Source: Branchiostoma floridae (lineage: Eukaryota > Chordata > Leptocardii > Amphioxiformes > Branchiostomatidae). Taken from it: 35,574 bases of DNA. The notes below the pieces were generated by a model. That model was not told the origin of the DNA. It ran no database searches and saw only the letters and a program-made list of their open reading frames with translations. Below, one piece after another: positions 12,566 to 24,700 of this stretch. The stretch is from the NCBI RefSeq assembly GCF_000003815.2, contig NC_049988.1, positions 10,280,645 through 10,316,218 of the forward strand. The letters are read 5' to 3'. Within the stretch, counting starts at the first letter, position 1. Every line of letters starts with the position of its first letter. The position numbers and the translations under genes were made by a program.

Positions 12566-15500
12566 TGTTGAATTTTCAAAATTTTCTTTTTGAATTTTAA
12601 AAAGTTTTTTTCAAAACGTGCGTACTTTAATCGAGAAAAAACTGTTTCTAATACTGTCACCAGTACATGTCATACATAATCATGTTTAGAATGAAGACAG
12701 GTTCTTTGTCGTCTTTCGTGCCAAATCTTATTCAGAATCCAAACAAATCCAAAATATCGACAGATGATACAAAAGTTTCCATCCTCCTGGCACAACGGAT
12801 AGACTCGCAAATCACGACCAGTTTATCATCCAAGAAGTCGTTTAACTGCCAACAGGAGTGTCTTTATAGAGATTAGGACGTGAGACCACAAGATTACATT
12901 TAGTCATCCCCCATATAAACGTGTGACGTGGGGCCTATAAAACAAGGAGGCGGGACAGTATGCGACACTCCATGCTGCAAATTGTAGGGACGTTTTACGA
13001 TGGATGCCACACGTTGTACAGTAATCTATCCTCCGCTAATCACGCAAAAAAGCATGTCGTATGCAGTTATCCTGTCTCTACAGTGCGTTATATATGGCGC
13101 CTTGCACTCCATATCTGTCTGCGTCTGTCTGCATCCCTTCTGTGCTGAAAACATGTATGTCAAGCCTGTAAATTTTCGTTAGACGGAAGCAGGTGTACAT
13201 TAGATGAAGGCCCGCGGATTGAAGTGTCCAATGGACCAACCAAGAATGGAAGATAGAGTAATCCAGATGATTTCTCTCTTTCACTGGCTTTCATGTGATA
13301 AGGTCATACCATTTTATTCATAATAAAAACGGAATACACAAACGCAGTTCCACAAGCAGTATTCATATCCTTAATTCCTTCTTTGGCTTGCACTTCTATA
13401 CTGTCTAGGAAAAGATGTCGCAACATGTTCGTCCTTTGATGTCATAAGAAAGAATAATATACACATACAGCACTATTTGAGACACAGCCAGAAAGACGTC
13501 AGGTAATAGACAGTGGATCCTCCTATTGTCCTTTCCGTTATGGCCGACACATTTGTCCTTTTGACGTGTCCTCAAACAAACTTTACGGTATTAGCAATGG
13601 TAGATTGATTTTCGAGTAGGTGGATGCGCCAGTCTCCGACAATTTACGAAGGATTTACTGCGGTTATGACGCAAAGATTGCGAATTGCCTTTCTTAGCAA
13701 TAACTTCAGACAGCAAAATATGTCATGCTTTCTTTTATCAGTATCTAGAAATGCAGAAGTTGCCCAGTGCCCCTGTGTGTAAGATGTAGACTTCGCTGGT
13801 GGGCAGAAAACCATATGTGATGGTGGTGTGGGTATAACGAGTAAAGACCTTGTAGATAGATGGGGATCCTTGATAGACACTTCATTATGTGATGAGGGCG
13901 TTGTCTCATCCACTAACATGGCATAGGAGTACAGTACTGTGAAGGTATCGCGTAAGTACATACCAAAACACATGGACATCAATGTAACGGCAGTCCGGCA
14001 CTGTACCTGAATAGATATACACTCTATTGAATTATTTTGTACCCATCTTTTTACCACGAAAAAAAGCGTTATTTCTACCAATAAGATGAAACTCTAACGC
14101 TAGAGAAAGATGAAAACATTGTATAGGTGTTAAAATCAGTACCATATTTGATTCGAGATCTTCTGGAAAGCATATCTGGTCTGCATTTGAGTAGATTAAC
14201 ATTCTGTCATCACTAACGACCACAGACTACTCTATGAACTTGTTCATGCACAGGTACGGGAGCAGTACCTGGACCCAGTGCTGGTATTCAGCCTTACGTT
14301 TGAGCAGCCCTCGTAGCTATGAAAAAAATGGAGTGGTCACTGTCATGCTTGATTTGCCAACTCATCTTGTCATTTTCAACCGTTTTACCAACACTATTCT
14401 AATAGCGATACACTTTCAATCGTAGCAAAGCTCTTATACTCCTCTTGTACGACTGGATGCAGCCTTTTCGGACATAATCAATAACGACAGTTTGAAATGA
14501 GATCGAAGCTAACCGTTTCAAACTGGCAATCAAATTGTCCATACCTAAAGTGACCTATGGTGGTCTAGTAGTATAATATCCCAGATAAAACAAAGTCACT
14601 TATACACGGCTGCGACCAATCTAGTAAAGCAACTACATGTAGTAGCTTTCTGTGTGACCGCATCCACTTGTGTGTCAAACGTTCAGGACAAGGTTGTTAC
14701 GTCAAGTGTCATTTAATGAAACTAAATCTACGAGCTCATGGACATCGTTGCATTGCCACATGGCTCCCAGAATCCTTCACAGCTCTACCGATATCTGATA
14801 ACATGCTTGATCACGTTTCCAATTGGGCAGGCAACGCCTTGGCATTACGTCATAGTCCCAATCAATAAACACGTCGATTACACTGGTCTTGGCACGGGTG
14901 TGCGTATCGAAAACCTTCGGTAAAAATAAGTCGAACATTTGAGATCACGTGAATTCTCGCGATGCTCACCCAGCTGACGAGATTTGCCAATTCCAAAATT
15001 GTCGCAGAGAGCATACTTCATTCACGTTACCGATACAATTAAATAGATAAATCATCCATTACTTGATTTCAAAAGATCGTTGACGATGCCGTCGGTATTT
15101 TTGAGCATAGCTTACCCTTCAACATTTTTACGTCGATTGGGTAAAAGGCCATTGTTTTTATGTGTGTCTGTATGACGTTATACGACGTAGGATTTTTACC
15201 GTAAGACGGAACTGCGCCTCACACGTTTCTCGTTTTAATGCGATTTCCTTGCTGAGATTACCGGTGCCAGCATTTTGCCGAGAGCATAATTGTGATAATT
15301 CGCAAATTGCCCAACGCTCCGTCGTTAGGTGTGGAAACGTCGTGCATAATTCATGAGAAAAATGGAAGCTCATGAGCGAATCCCAACAACTCGGCTAGAC
15401 ATATCCTGTCACTGTCTGTCAACAAACATGCTCCAACCCTTGTAGGAAGGGTGTTATCACACACATAGTCCCGGATAGGAGCTTTCAGCGGTAGTGTTTG

Positions 15501-17160
15501 GGAGGAAAGTATAGTGACTATAGAGCGGATATGGACACAGTACTGCACAATAGAACGATGCTCCTCTACACCACACCAAACCACCGTCACTACACTGTAC
15601 ACACCGCCCTTTGATTCGAAATTAGAGACCCCATGAAAATTTCATGCTCGACAATCGATGCCACTCTCCCGTCTTGATCGATTTTCTGATCGGCGTTCGA
15701 TCGATATAAGGGGCCACACGGGGTTGGTCGGTGGCCGGTGTGGCCCACATTTGAAAACTAACCATGATTTACCCGGGGTTTAAGGCACACCATTTGACCC
15801 AATACGTCTTCGTACATTCTTCAACAAAGCTTCTTCACCACAGGCCATCTCTGTTGTTGAAATGTGCTACAGACAAAGTTCCCTGGAAGTGGACCGCTAT
15901 GACTTGTATACAAGCTACTGACACAATTAACCGACCCATTGACTTAACGTTCCATAGAGACTAACGGGGATATTCTTTGCAGCGAGGAAATGTGACGAAT
16001 TCTTCGTGTTTGGTTGTTTTCAAATAAGTACACTCGAGAAAGAAATATATAAAATATGCAAAATGCAAGTAACGTTATCAAAAGAAAAAAATGTTTGAAC
16101 ACGTAATAATTGTTATGGCTCACAGAGTACGTTAGTACTTGTGTTAGTGTAAAATATGACGATATCGTGGACAGGGAAGACATTAGGAATGCCAGGTCTA
16201 GAGATAAAAAAAGTGAAAGAAATTTCAAAAGACAATATTGTGCTAAGTTGTAAACCAGTATCGTCGTTTCCATTTGATAAGGCTGTTTCTTTTAAATTGT
16301 GTTGCACAGCAAACGACAAAATAAGGAATTGTTAGCCAGATACAATATCCACTGATACCCTTTCAGTATTAGTTCATTTTGTTTTTAAAAGACAGCACTT
16401 CCAGCTATGTATTAAAGTACGACCCACTTGGCTAGTGACAATTTGTCGTGTTATTTAATAGACTAACGACCAATGAACCAGCCCACTCTTCATCAAGTTT
16501 TTTTTGCGGCTACGAATCAATTACGAATTAATTTGACTGTACGGATCCCCAAAACTCCCATCTGATCAGAGGTATATTTTATTTCTTTTTGATATTAAAG
16601 TTTGTGAGGACGACACGTACTTAAGCTTCGAATCCAGATTTGTGTCAAATATATCGTAACGACATGACAAAGGGTATGCAAATTATGTGTTCTTGAGTTT
16701 TATGATTATTTTAATTTACGACGATGGCACGCTAGTCTCTTGTGTGAAATATATTTTTGTTTCGTGCATCGCGGTCCCCTTCGCTGCAATCAATCCTCCT
16801 TCCCTGACACTAGTGACAGTAGGATTGACGTTGTGATGCGCTCTTGCGTTCTCTCCCTTTGACAATAAACTGCAGGGCAAGCATGAATTGATCTCATCGA
16901 TTGTTTAGGGCTGACGAAAATTGACCTCCGGATTTATGTGCTGTTACAGCAGCCGCCCGTAGCTCGTACTAGTCCTAGCAGCCGTAATTCTTATCTTACG
17001 CACATAGGGGTTTACATAGTTACTGTTGATTTGATTTCTCAAGGAACGGATGCTCACTGTTTTCGCCAGAAAAGAAGCGACTAGAACTAGGGAAAATATT
17101 TGGGTTTCTATGATGACATTTGTTGCGAATCTGGTGCAATCGCTGTAAAGTGACACTCAG
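12566..17160. other. Unassigned DNA between SINE and MITE
   Basis: Apart from the hairpin at 15711 no element is recognised. The longest frame in the window besides the transporter 5' shadow (13644-14081, minus, 145 codons) has no domain, signal or membrane pattern, and I do not call it. Confidence -1.
15711..15746. repeat. GC-rich hairpin
   Basis: GGGCCACAC (15711-15719) and GTGTGGCCC (15738-15746) form a perfect 9-bp stem with an 18-nt GT/GC-rich loop. It follows a cluster of CGATCG-type words at 15640-15705. Function unknown; a transposon end or a protein-binding site are both possible. Confidence -1.
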
Positions 17161-17351
17161 TACTCTCCTAGAAGGTTCGGCTCTAGTTATTTTTAAAGTG
17201 TTTTAGGCGTTTTTGTCGGGGTTTCTATTTTGTACTGTTTTCTTCATGTCCGCCAGCCAAAAATGTTGTAGCAGTATCGTCGGGCAAAAACGCATAAAAC
17301 ACGACAAAAAATAACAACCGGAGTTAAACTTCTGCTTGGAGGTTAACACTC
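17161..17351. mobile_element. MITE-like inverted repeat upstream of the transporter
   Basis: GTGTTTTAGGCGTTTTTGTC (17198-17217) is matched in inverted order by GGCAAAAACGCATAAAACAC (17283-17302). Weaker pairing continues outwards: CTCCTAGAAG at the left against the reverse complement CTCCAAGCAG at the right. The total span is about 190 bp. The outer limits are approximate and no target duplication was identified. Confidence -1.
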
Positions 17352-18241
17352 AGGGCGCAATGCTCGACGTTTTTGCAGAAGAAATGTGTTACTGTATGCA
17401 TGCTTGGTAATTTAGATAGCGGTGTGAATCAGGCTGTTGGTCCTTTCTAGACAACATAATGTGTAATGATGTAGGACTAAAATATTATCTATGTATAACA
17501 TATTGGTAGTAAACAAAGATAACATTGAATAGAAGGCTTACACACAACTACCATAACTATTATATCTATTCTTCATATCGTTTGCACGTCATAACTTCAG
17601 CCGTTTTGTGGCATTGTTTGACGTCACGGAAATATTTATCCTTCTTGTAGTGTCTATTTGAAGGACCACTGCTGCAACGCATTAAACTTCCGCAAGAGTT
17701 CTCCATGTACGTGCCCCCGAAGTATGCCTGTAATAAGTCGCCTTCCCATGCATGTCCTCCTGTTGCAAGAAGCTAGCAATCTTCTTTACCGTTTTAAGAA
17801 TAGATGTCAGGTTTTCCATTATCACCTTTCAGAGGTTTATTTTCTGAGTTGGAGGCTTTATGAAATTATAGGCAACGAGAAGCCATGTATACTTAGATGC
17901 ACCGTGTTGCATGTATGGGGAATAGTATGAAGACTAACTTACTCGAGTCGACATTACATTTATGTACATATCAGCGACAAACATACGGTCTTCCTCGCTT
18001 TTAGTACCATTTCATAGGGATGAAGAATGACAGAAACAACAAATTTATTTTCAGAACTAGTTTTTCGTCCCACTCGAGTCCGTGCGTTCGGCTCTGAAGA
18101 TGATGCAAAATTGCGCAACCTGGTGTAGTCAGCAATGCTAGCCAATCATGGGTCAGTAAAATCACCTCATATTGTCTTCTGTAAAATGAAGTCACTCTGA
18201 TAAGTCTGCCGTATTCTGTTGAACCGGGTAGGAATAACTTG
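17352..18241. other. Upstream region of the transporter, nothing recognised
   Basis: About 0.9 kb of mixed composition. Distal promoter elements or a non-coding first exon of the transporter could lie here, but no splice donor or motif stands out enough to call. Confidence -1.
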
Positions 18242-18562
18242 CCAGGTAACAGATCCAAGATGCCATGGTAACGGTGACTTTGCCAAGCAGAAAGACAATT
18301 GAAGAATTGTTCGTCTGTGATCCAGTGTGTGGGAGTGTTTCGAGAGATTTGTTGTTGATGAGCAACAATAATCCTTCGACCAATAGCAGACGCTCTTTGC
18401 CGGAATCTCAGCGATTGAGTCTAACATCCGGGCCCCGGCAGTTGCATCCTGGGATGGGACCCAACATTGTAAATCCCAGCCCCCAGAAGTTGTTTCATCA
18501 GAGCCTTCATGTAGCTTCGTGGGAACAAGTCTTAAAACGTTCCCTCCACTTCGGAGGACAAA
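18242..18562 (+). promoter_or_regulatory. Likely promoter / 5' UTR of the SLC43A3-like gene
   Basis: This stretch directly precedes the transporter ATG. It holds an X-box-like palindrome (18259-18272, GATGCCATGGTAAC, 13 of 14 bases matching the RFX form GTTGCCATGGTAAC) and a CCAAT box (18380-18384) about 180 bp before the ATG. I see no TATA box. The transcription start cannot be located, and a 5' non-coding exon further upstream is possible. Confidence -1.
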
Positions 18563-18781
18563 ATGTCGGACACAGGATCTGCGTGTTCCATACGGTACAT
18601 GCTGCTGATTGTAGCAGTCGTGGAGACCCTCTTATTCTCCGGAGTGTTCTTTGGCTGGGCGTCTCTAGTGTACGTACTGAAGGCGGACGGATTCTTCACT
18701 CACCTGTGTGATGAGGCCCCCGCGGATGGCAACAATGTCAGCAGATTGATGGAGAACCGGACCCACAACTGGACCTCACAG
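18563..18781 (+). CDS. SLC43A3: SLC43A3-like coding exon 1 (residues 1-73)
   Basis: This exon encodes a short polar N-terminus, helix 1 (about residues 11-40, with the family block SGVFFGWASLVYVLK) and the start of the first extracellular loop. The loop holds three N-glycosylation sequons (N58-V-S, N65-R-T, N69-W-T) and Cys49, which probably pairs with Cys86 in exon 2, as the equivalent cysteines are present in the vertebrate family. It ends at CACAG followed by GTACAA, phase 0. An overlapping reading frame through the 5' UTR (18265-18711) is a shadow. Confidence -1.
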
Positions 18782-21700
18782 GTACAAACTGCACCTGCAA
18801 ATGCAATGGTACAAAATAATGCAGTACCTCCAATTAAATGTGAATAACATTTAAGACAAGCTATAATGAGACATGTCTAGGCGAAACACTTGCATGGACA
18901 GTGCGCTGTATAAACTATGGTTTGGGTGTCATATCATTTAAACCATGTTGCGTTTATCTTTTCATCGAAAAAGTCTACTCAATACCAGTCATTCATACAG
19001 TGTCAATAGAATTCTGATTTCTTATCTGTAGTCACCACGGAGCTGCATTAAGTTGAGCTGTGTTGTCGAGGTTTCCCGGCTAAGGGTCATGTCCCTTCCA
19101 TTCATCAAAATTTGTTTGCTTCCCTGTTGTCATATGAAACAGCGGATGCGCCTTATACCCCTGTCACATTATCCGCGATCTTCGGGCGTATCGATTGAAG
19201 ATCGGCCATATTTAAGATCGACAGAGGGTTGCGCGTATTTTTCACCTGAAAACCGTCCCTGTCACATATAAGCCATACTTTGTACCTTGCATAATTGTTG
19301 TGCATTAAGTTATTATTATAAGCGAGGCTCGGGCGATTGCCGCAGAATCGTCGTCCGATCGGTTTTCGCCAAATGTGACAGGGGTAATATCAAACTTAAG
19401 TCCTGCTGTACTTCCTTACAACTGAAAGGTTTGAATGTTAGCTATGAACAGGGTTGCTGCTATGAGTACTCATATCAAAATGACGTACCTTTGATTACTA
19501 CCAAAGCACTACGCCACCAGGTTTACTTCCGATGGGAATTGTGTAGAATTATATCGTTTTGCCGATAGAATTTGCAACTTTTTCGCCCAGCTTTTTTTGA
19601 TTGCACATCTGTTATTAAAAAAGAATAGTTTGGAAAACAAACGTGATGCACACCAATACCATCGTCAAAACTATATGCCCCCCGCCCCCACACACACACT
19701 AATGGCGACACAGGCATTACTACATACAATGTAACATGACACCACATGTTTATACTTAAGGGTTGTTACAGGACCCATTCAAACTGGCTTTTTCGCAAAG
19801 GTTTGCTCTGTGAGACTTTTTTGACGGGGGTGGTTCATTGGCCCTGGATTTTTTTGTTGTATTATTTGTGCTAGGGTTTCCCTAGGAAGTGAGTTTACAA
19901 CTTGATAACTCTGTTAACAAAGACAAAGATGTTGAGTTATAATGACAGGGCTGTCGCTTCTTCGTGGTAAAACAGGGGGGCAATGGGACATCCTTGCCGA
20001 CCGTTGTTGAGTGCGATGCCCAGAACAGCCAGTTCTCCCTCATCTTCACCCTGACGACAAACATGTTCGCCTTCGGCTCCGTCCTGGCGGGCCTGGTGTT
20101 CGATAACGCCGGCATCAAGTGGACCCGCGTGTGCTGGGCGTGAGTAACTGTTTCAAGTGCTATGACGTCACCGCATGACGTAAACTTTGCAGTTACAGGG
20201 CGTTTGAATTGGAGGCGCGTACAAAGTAATCGATTTAGTTGTCGCTGGGCGTCTAGTTGACGTCATGTCATGTATCATGACTCTAAATCCCATGAGGGTG
20301 TGAACGTACGAAGTTGCTGTGACGCAGAATGGTGCATTTACGTGCCAAGCGCAAGGAGCGGTCATATCTATCATCAAACTCTTAACCACTAACCATAAAG
20401 TGCTTTGAAAAGCCTCCAAACGTACGGTATAACTGAAATATCATATGATTGATGGCTAAGCGTCTACGTAGTGGAAAATTGGTGTGAACCTTTTAAGCTT
20501 TTCGTTCTAACAAAAATTACAGGACTCATCTATAATTTCCTCTTCCCTTTGAAGGATTTGTGCAACACTTGGAGCAGCTCTTCTTGGATCGGCCCAACCA
20601 GGTGGTTATGTTTGGCAGTGGGTTATTGGGTTTGTTATTTTACATTGGTTCCAAATTATAATAGTCATAGACAAAAATTTAGATAGTTGACTTTCACGAA
20701 TGCAGAGTCTTTAACATCATGGTCAATGTTGGATATCACTATTACTGTTGTTGTCGACAGACGAACCGCTGGTCCATCTGGTCCTTCCCGCCATGCTGGT
20801 GTATGCGCTGGGTGCGAATTGCGTGCTACTTTCGAACATGGCGGTAAGCTTACAACTTCAGGCGTAAAGCCGTCAGCAAAACTAGAAGTGAATTTTTCTC
20901 GGAGTATTAACCTTACTTATATAAGAAAGCTCAACGTAGACCAAAAGCTGTGACACTGTAAATATCCCCCGAAATCTCACTATTCTATGTTGGTGTATGT
21001 CTATTTGTGGAAGCTGACACATTTAAAAGCGAATGAAAGTTCGACAGTTGATTAACGCACTTCCACCTTTTCTCGCTAGGTGGGAGATCTGTTCGGCGAT
21101 AAAAAGTCAACAGTTGTCACACTGATTGCCGGAGCCTTCGATTCATCTTCCGCCGTTTTCCTCATGCTAAAGGTGACAAAATATTTCTTAAAGACCCCCA
21201 AAATACTATATATAAGGACAATACCTTACCGGTATAAAACCGATGACGCAAATTTAACCATGGACTTCAGTATGCTTCTAGCATCTATGCAGTTCACTTC
21301 AGTGGTGACTTGTCTGAGAAATTACATGTTACTCTTCTCGCATTGCCTATAGACAACAGATGTAGGCTAACTGGACTATGAACCTAGTCCAGAATATACT
21401 ACTGACAACACTAAATGCCATTTAGTGTGAGGCATTGTAGAACGTTGTATGTACAGTTCTACAGAGCCCCGGTCTATACTGGTTGGTAGAAACCAACGTT
21501 ACAAGTCATATTTTTAGACACTAACTAAAAGCTGATTAATCAGTGTCAGGACAATATTTTCCACATCTGTGCGCCCTTATCTATGCGCGATGAATGTGAA
21601 TATATGTTGCTGGCTTAGTAGGAATCCTAGTTGAAATCATAGAACTTGGTTCCAACAAGATAAGCGGCCCTGTTCTGAGTCATGGTACATCCTGATAACT

Positions 21701-24700
21701 AAGGATTGTATCACAGAGTTTCCCTAACTGATCCTAACTGTCTGGCGCCTAATAGGACCCTTGATCACATACCTGTAGTTACTGGCTGGCGCCGCGGATC
21801 TGTCCCAGGGACGGAGTAACTCGTCATCGTTAACGCAACATCGTGATGAGTTATGGCAACTGGTACATCACTGTAATAAATGATATCAAAACAACAGTTA
21901 TCATTTGTAGATATGCTAAATGTCTTGACAGCTGGTGTCAATTCATTATTATCTTAAGTTTGATGTAGCGTTACAGTAGTGACAGACCTTCCTTACACAT
22001 ATTGTGGTCGATGTCTTCCTAATTATGCAAAAAACAACACTACTGATTTAGGGCGCGGTCACATAGGTCGTGCGATCGTCGTACGATTTTGATGGCATAG
22101 GACTTTCAAGCAGGCCGTGACAGAACCAACCACCGACGTGGATCAAAAACAGCATTTTGTGTACAAAGACAGTTGAACTTTGTAGAGGACGCATATTTTT
22201 TGCCCTAAAAAATGCCATAAGTTAGCGACCGCACGATGATCGCACGACCTCTGTGACCTCGCCCTTTTGGCGAGATATAGCATTAGGGACCTAAACCTTT
22301 ACTTTCGCACAGATCCTGTACATAGACGCAGAGGTCCCGTTCAACGTGTTCTGCTACGTGATGGCAGCGCTCTCCATGCTGTCCCTCATCCCGACATTCT
22401 TCCTGTTTCCAAACAAGTCGTTCCAAGAAACCGTTGATAACGAAGAGGAAGAGCCCGAAGCTGTTGGTACGAGACAATTGTCGTAACTCATAATAAACTT
22501 ATAATATTTTGCAACTATTTTCTTCTGCTCGTAGTGAATACGTTATAAAGATAAAACTGTTTGTCCTTTATACACCATGTTTAAAAAAACAACAACTCTC
22601 ATTCCAAATCATCATTACAATCCAAGGTAAACGGGGCCGTTGTTGCACCTTAGTAGACCATTTGATATTCAGCTTATTCTTTACAATTGAAAGGTATTCG
22701 CCCGATATTCTGTCTAGTTCATAGTAATGAGAGAGCGAGAGAGAGAGAGAAGAGAGAGAACTGGTTTATTTATCAAACACACACAAAGTCATGTACGAGT
22801 TGGTAGTCCTAAGACTAAATTGCCTCGTACTGATTACTCAAGAGAGTATAATGGAAAGCCCTGCCTAAGTGCATTAATCAAAATATAATAATAGAGGATA
22901 CCAGAAAGCAATTTTGACGAAAAGTTTCACTATAGAGAATAGATACCTTCGTCAGCTACTGTTTATATTTGTCCCTTTTTTTCTATACTTCAGAGACACC
23001 AGAGATGTATGCCGGGTCTGACGACAAGCCCACGTTTCGTCAGATCGTGACTTCTGGCCTGTTCCTGTCGCACGTGCTGTACATGTGTGTGGAGAACCTC
23101 AGTATCAACTTCGTCATCGGCAGTGCTAACGCCTGGTTCAACACTCTCACCGGACAACATCCCGGCAAGGGTGAGGACATGTTACAACAAAAACAAATAA
23201 ACAAAAAATAATTCACGGGTCTTGGTGGCAAGTGTGCAGATCTAGATGTTGACACACTGGCAGCACCAAATCCGTAGGTGCCGCACCTTTAGACAGATTA
23301 GCCGTGAGGCTCGGTGGGCGTCACTCCACCGTCATTGGGGCAGGGGCATGGCGAGTATCGAACTCGGGACCTACTGATTCTAATTCCAATGCTCTAGCCG
23401 TTGCGCCACACAGACAGTCCAAAAAACAAAACAAAAAGCAAAGCTAAACAATAAGCAAAACAAAACATACTTGTCTCTGCTTTGTAATCGAAGCTTGCTT
23501 CCTACGATGTCGTCATACATTTGCTCCTGTTCACTCATTGTGTACGGTAATGTTGCTTTCAATGACAATATGTGTAATAACTTTGTTTCTTATAGTTAAC
23601 CTGTGGACAAACATCTTCGGGTATTTCATGATGGCTGGACTGCTTCTGGATCCCATCACAGGCTTTGTAAATGACAGGGCACTGAGGATCAACATCCGAC
23701 TGGAGGGTATGCATTGTGTCTTCCTGTTCTGAATAAAAAGATTCTTTTTGCACGACCGCAACTTTATTTTTACCGACATTTCGGTGACCGTCATCAGGGC
23801 AATTTTGACTGTTCCGTAGCAATTGTGACGGACGGTCACCGAAACGTCGGTAAAATGACAATAAAGTTTTTGGTTGTGTAAAAGGAGTCTCTTTCTTCAG
23901 TGACAGACCAACCGGATGAAACTATTTACAGATGTCTTTCTGTTAATTCTTTTTAACTATACAATCGAGTTTCTAGCTACCGATATAGGTAGTAGATAGG
24001 TATTTTATTCTTTAAATAAGTCAACAAGAATGTTGAGAAAACAAAGTCCAGTTTGTACTGATACAAATGATGCGTTCACATTAGTATTATTGTCCTGTAC
24101 TAAATCACTGAGTGGTCACATTTCCAAACAGGGGCACGGTCGGGCTGTTTGTGGAAACTAAAAACACAGATAATGCCCACGATTATTCTCTTTACGTCTT
24201 GTGTTGTCTGGTGACTTTGATATCATACTTTTCATTCCCAAAAGCTGCCCGGCCGGAACCGGTTTGGAAATGTGACATAAGCTTAATTAGGTCCCGTTTG
24301 ACTCTCTTGTGAAAGGAGTGTGCAATTCAGCCTAAAGGCTGCGAAATGCTTCTGTGAAATAAACCATTATTATTATTATTATTTCCAAACCGGAAAAGAA
24401 AATGTTTGTGGAAAATAAAAATATTTATCAAGGAATATACTCAAATTATGCCCAAGAATGTATTGTTTTTACGTTCTATGTGTTTTGCTGCCTTTTATAT
24501 AATATTTTCCGTTTCCGAAAGCTGTGCGGCCAGGCCCCGGGTTGAGAACTGGGACATATGCCTTGTGGGGGATTACTTCATGGTCTATGGTAAATAAAAC
24601 TGCGGCTTATCCTAGTGTCGTGGGAATGTAACTAACAACATGCCGACTATCTCTCACTAGGTGACAACCCGAGGGCTCGACAGTTGGCGTCTATTCCCGT

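Noticed and set aside
13644-14081. 145-codon frame on the minus strand
   Set aside because: No recognised domain, signal or membrane pattern, and one frame of this length is expected by chance in 35 kb on six frames.
15944-16273. Hydrophobic 109-codon minus-strand frame resembling a membrane protein
   Set aside because: The hydrophobicity follows from T-rich DNA read as Phe/Leu/Ile/Ser; no start context, splice sites or family motif.
18265-18711. 148-codon frame on the plus strand
   Set aside because: It runs through the 5' UTR and overlaps exon 1 of the transporter in another frame; the exon 1 frame has the family match.
23350-23410. Functional tRNA gene on the minus strand
   Set aside because: A and B boxes are present, but the acceptor stem does not pair and a non-tRNA body with A-rich tail follows, so it is a SINE.
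23760-23805. Hammerhead ribozyme in the fold-back left arm (minus strand has CTGATGA followed by CACCGAAA)
   Set aside because: Stem II between CTGATGA and GAAA cannot form properly (GGT/ACC with a one-base loop after an unpaired C), and no matching stem III and cleavage site was found.
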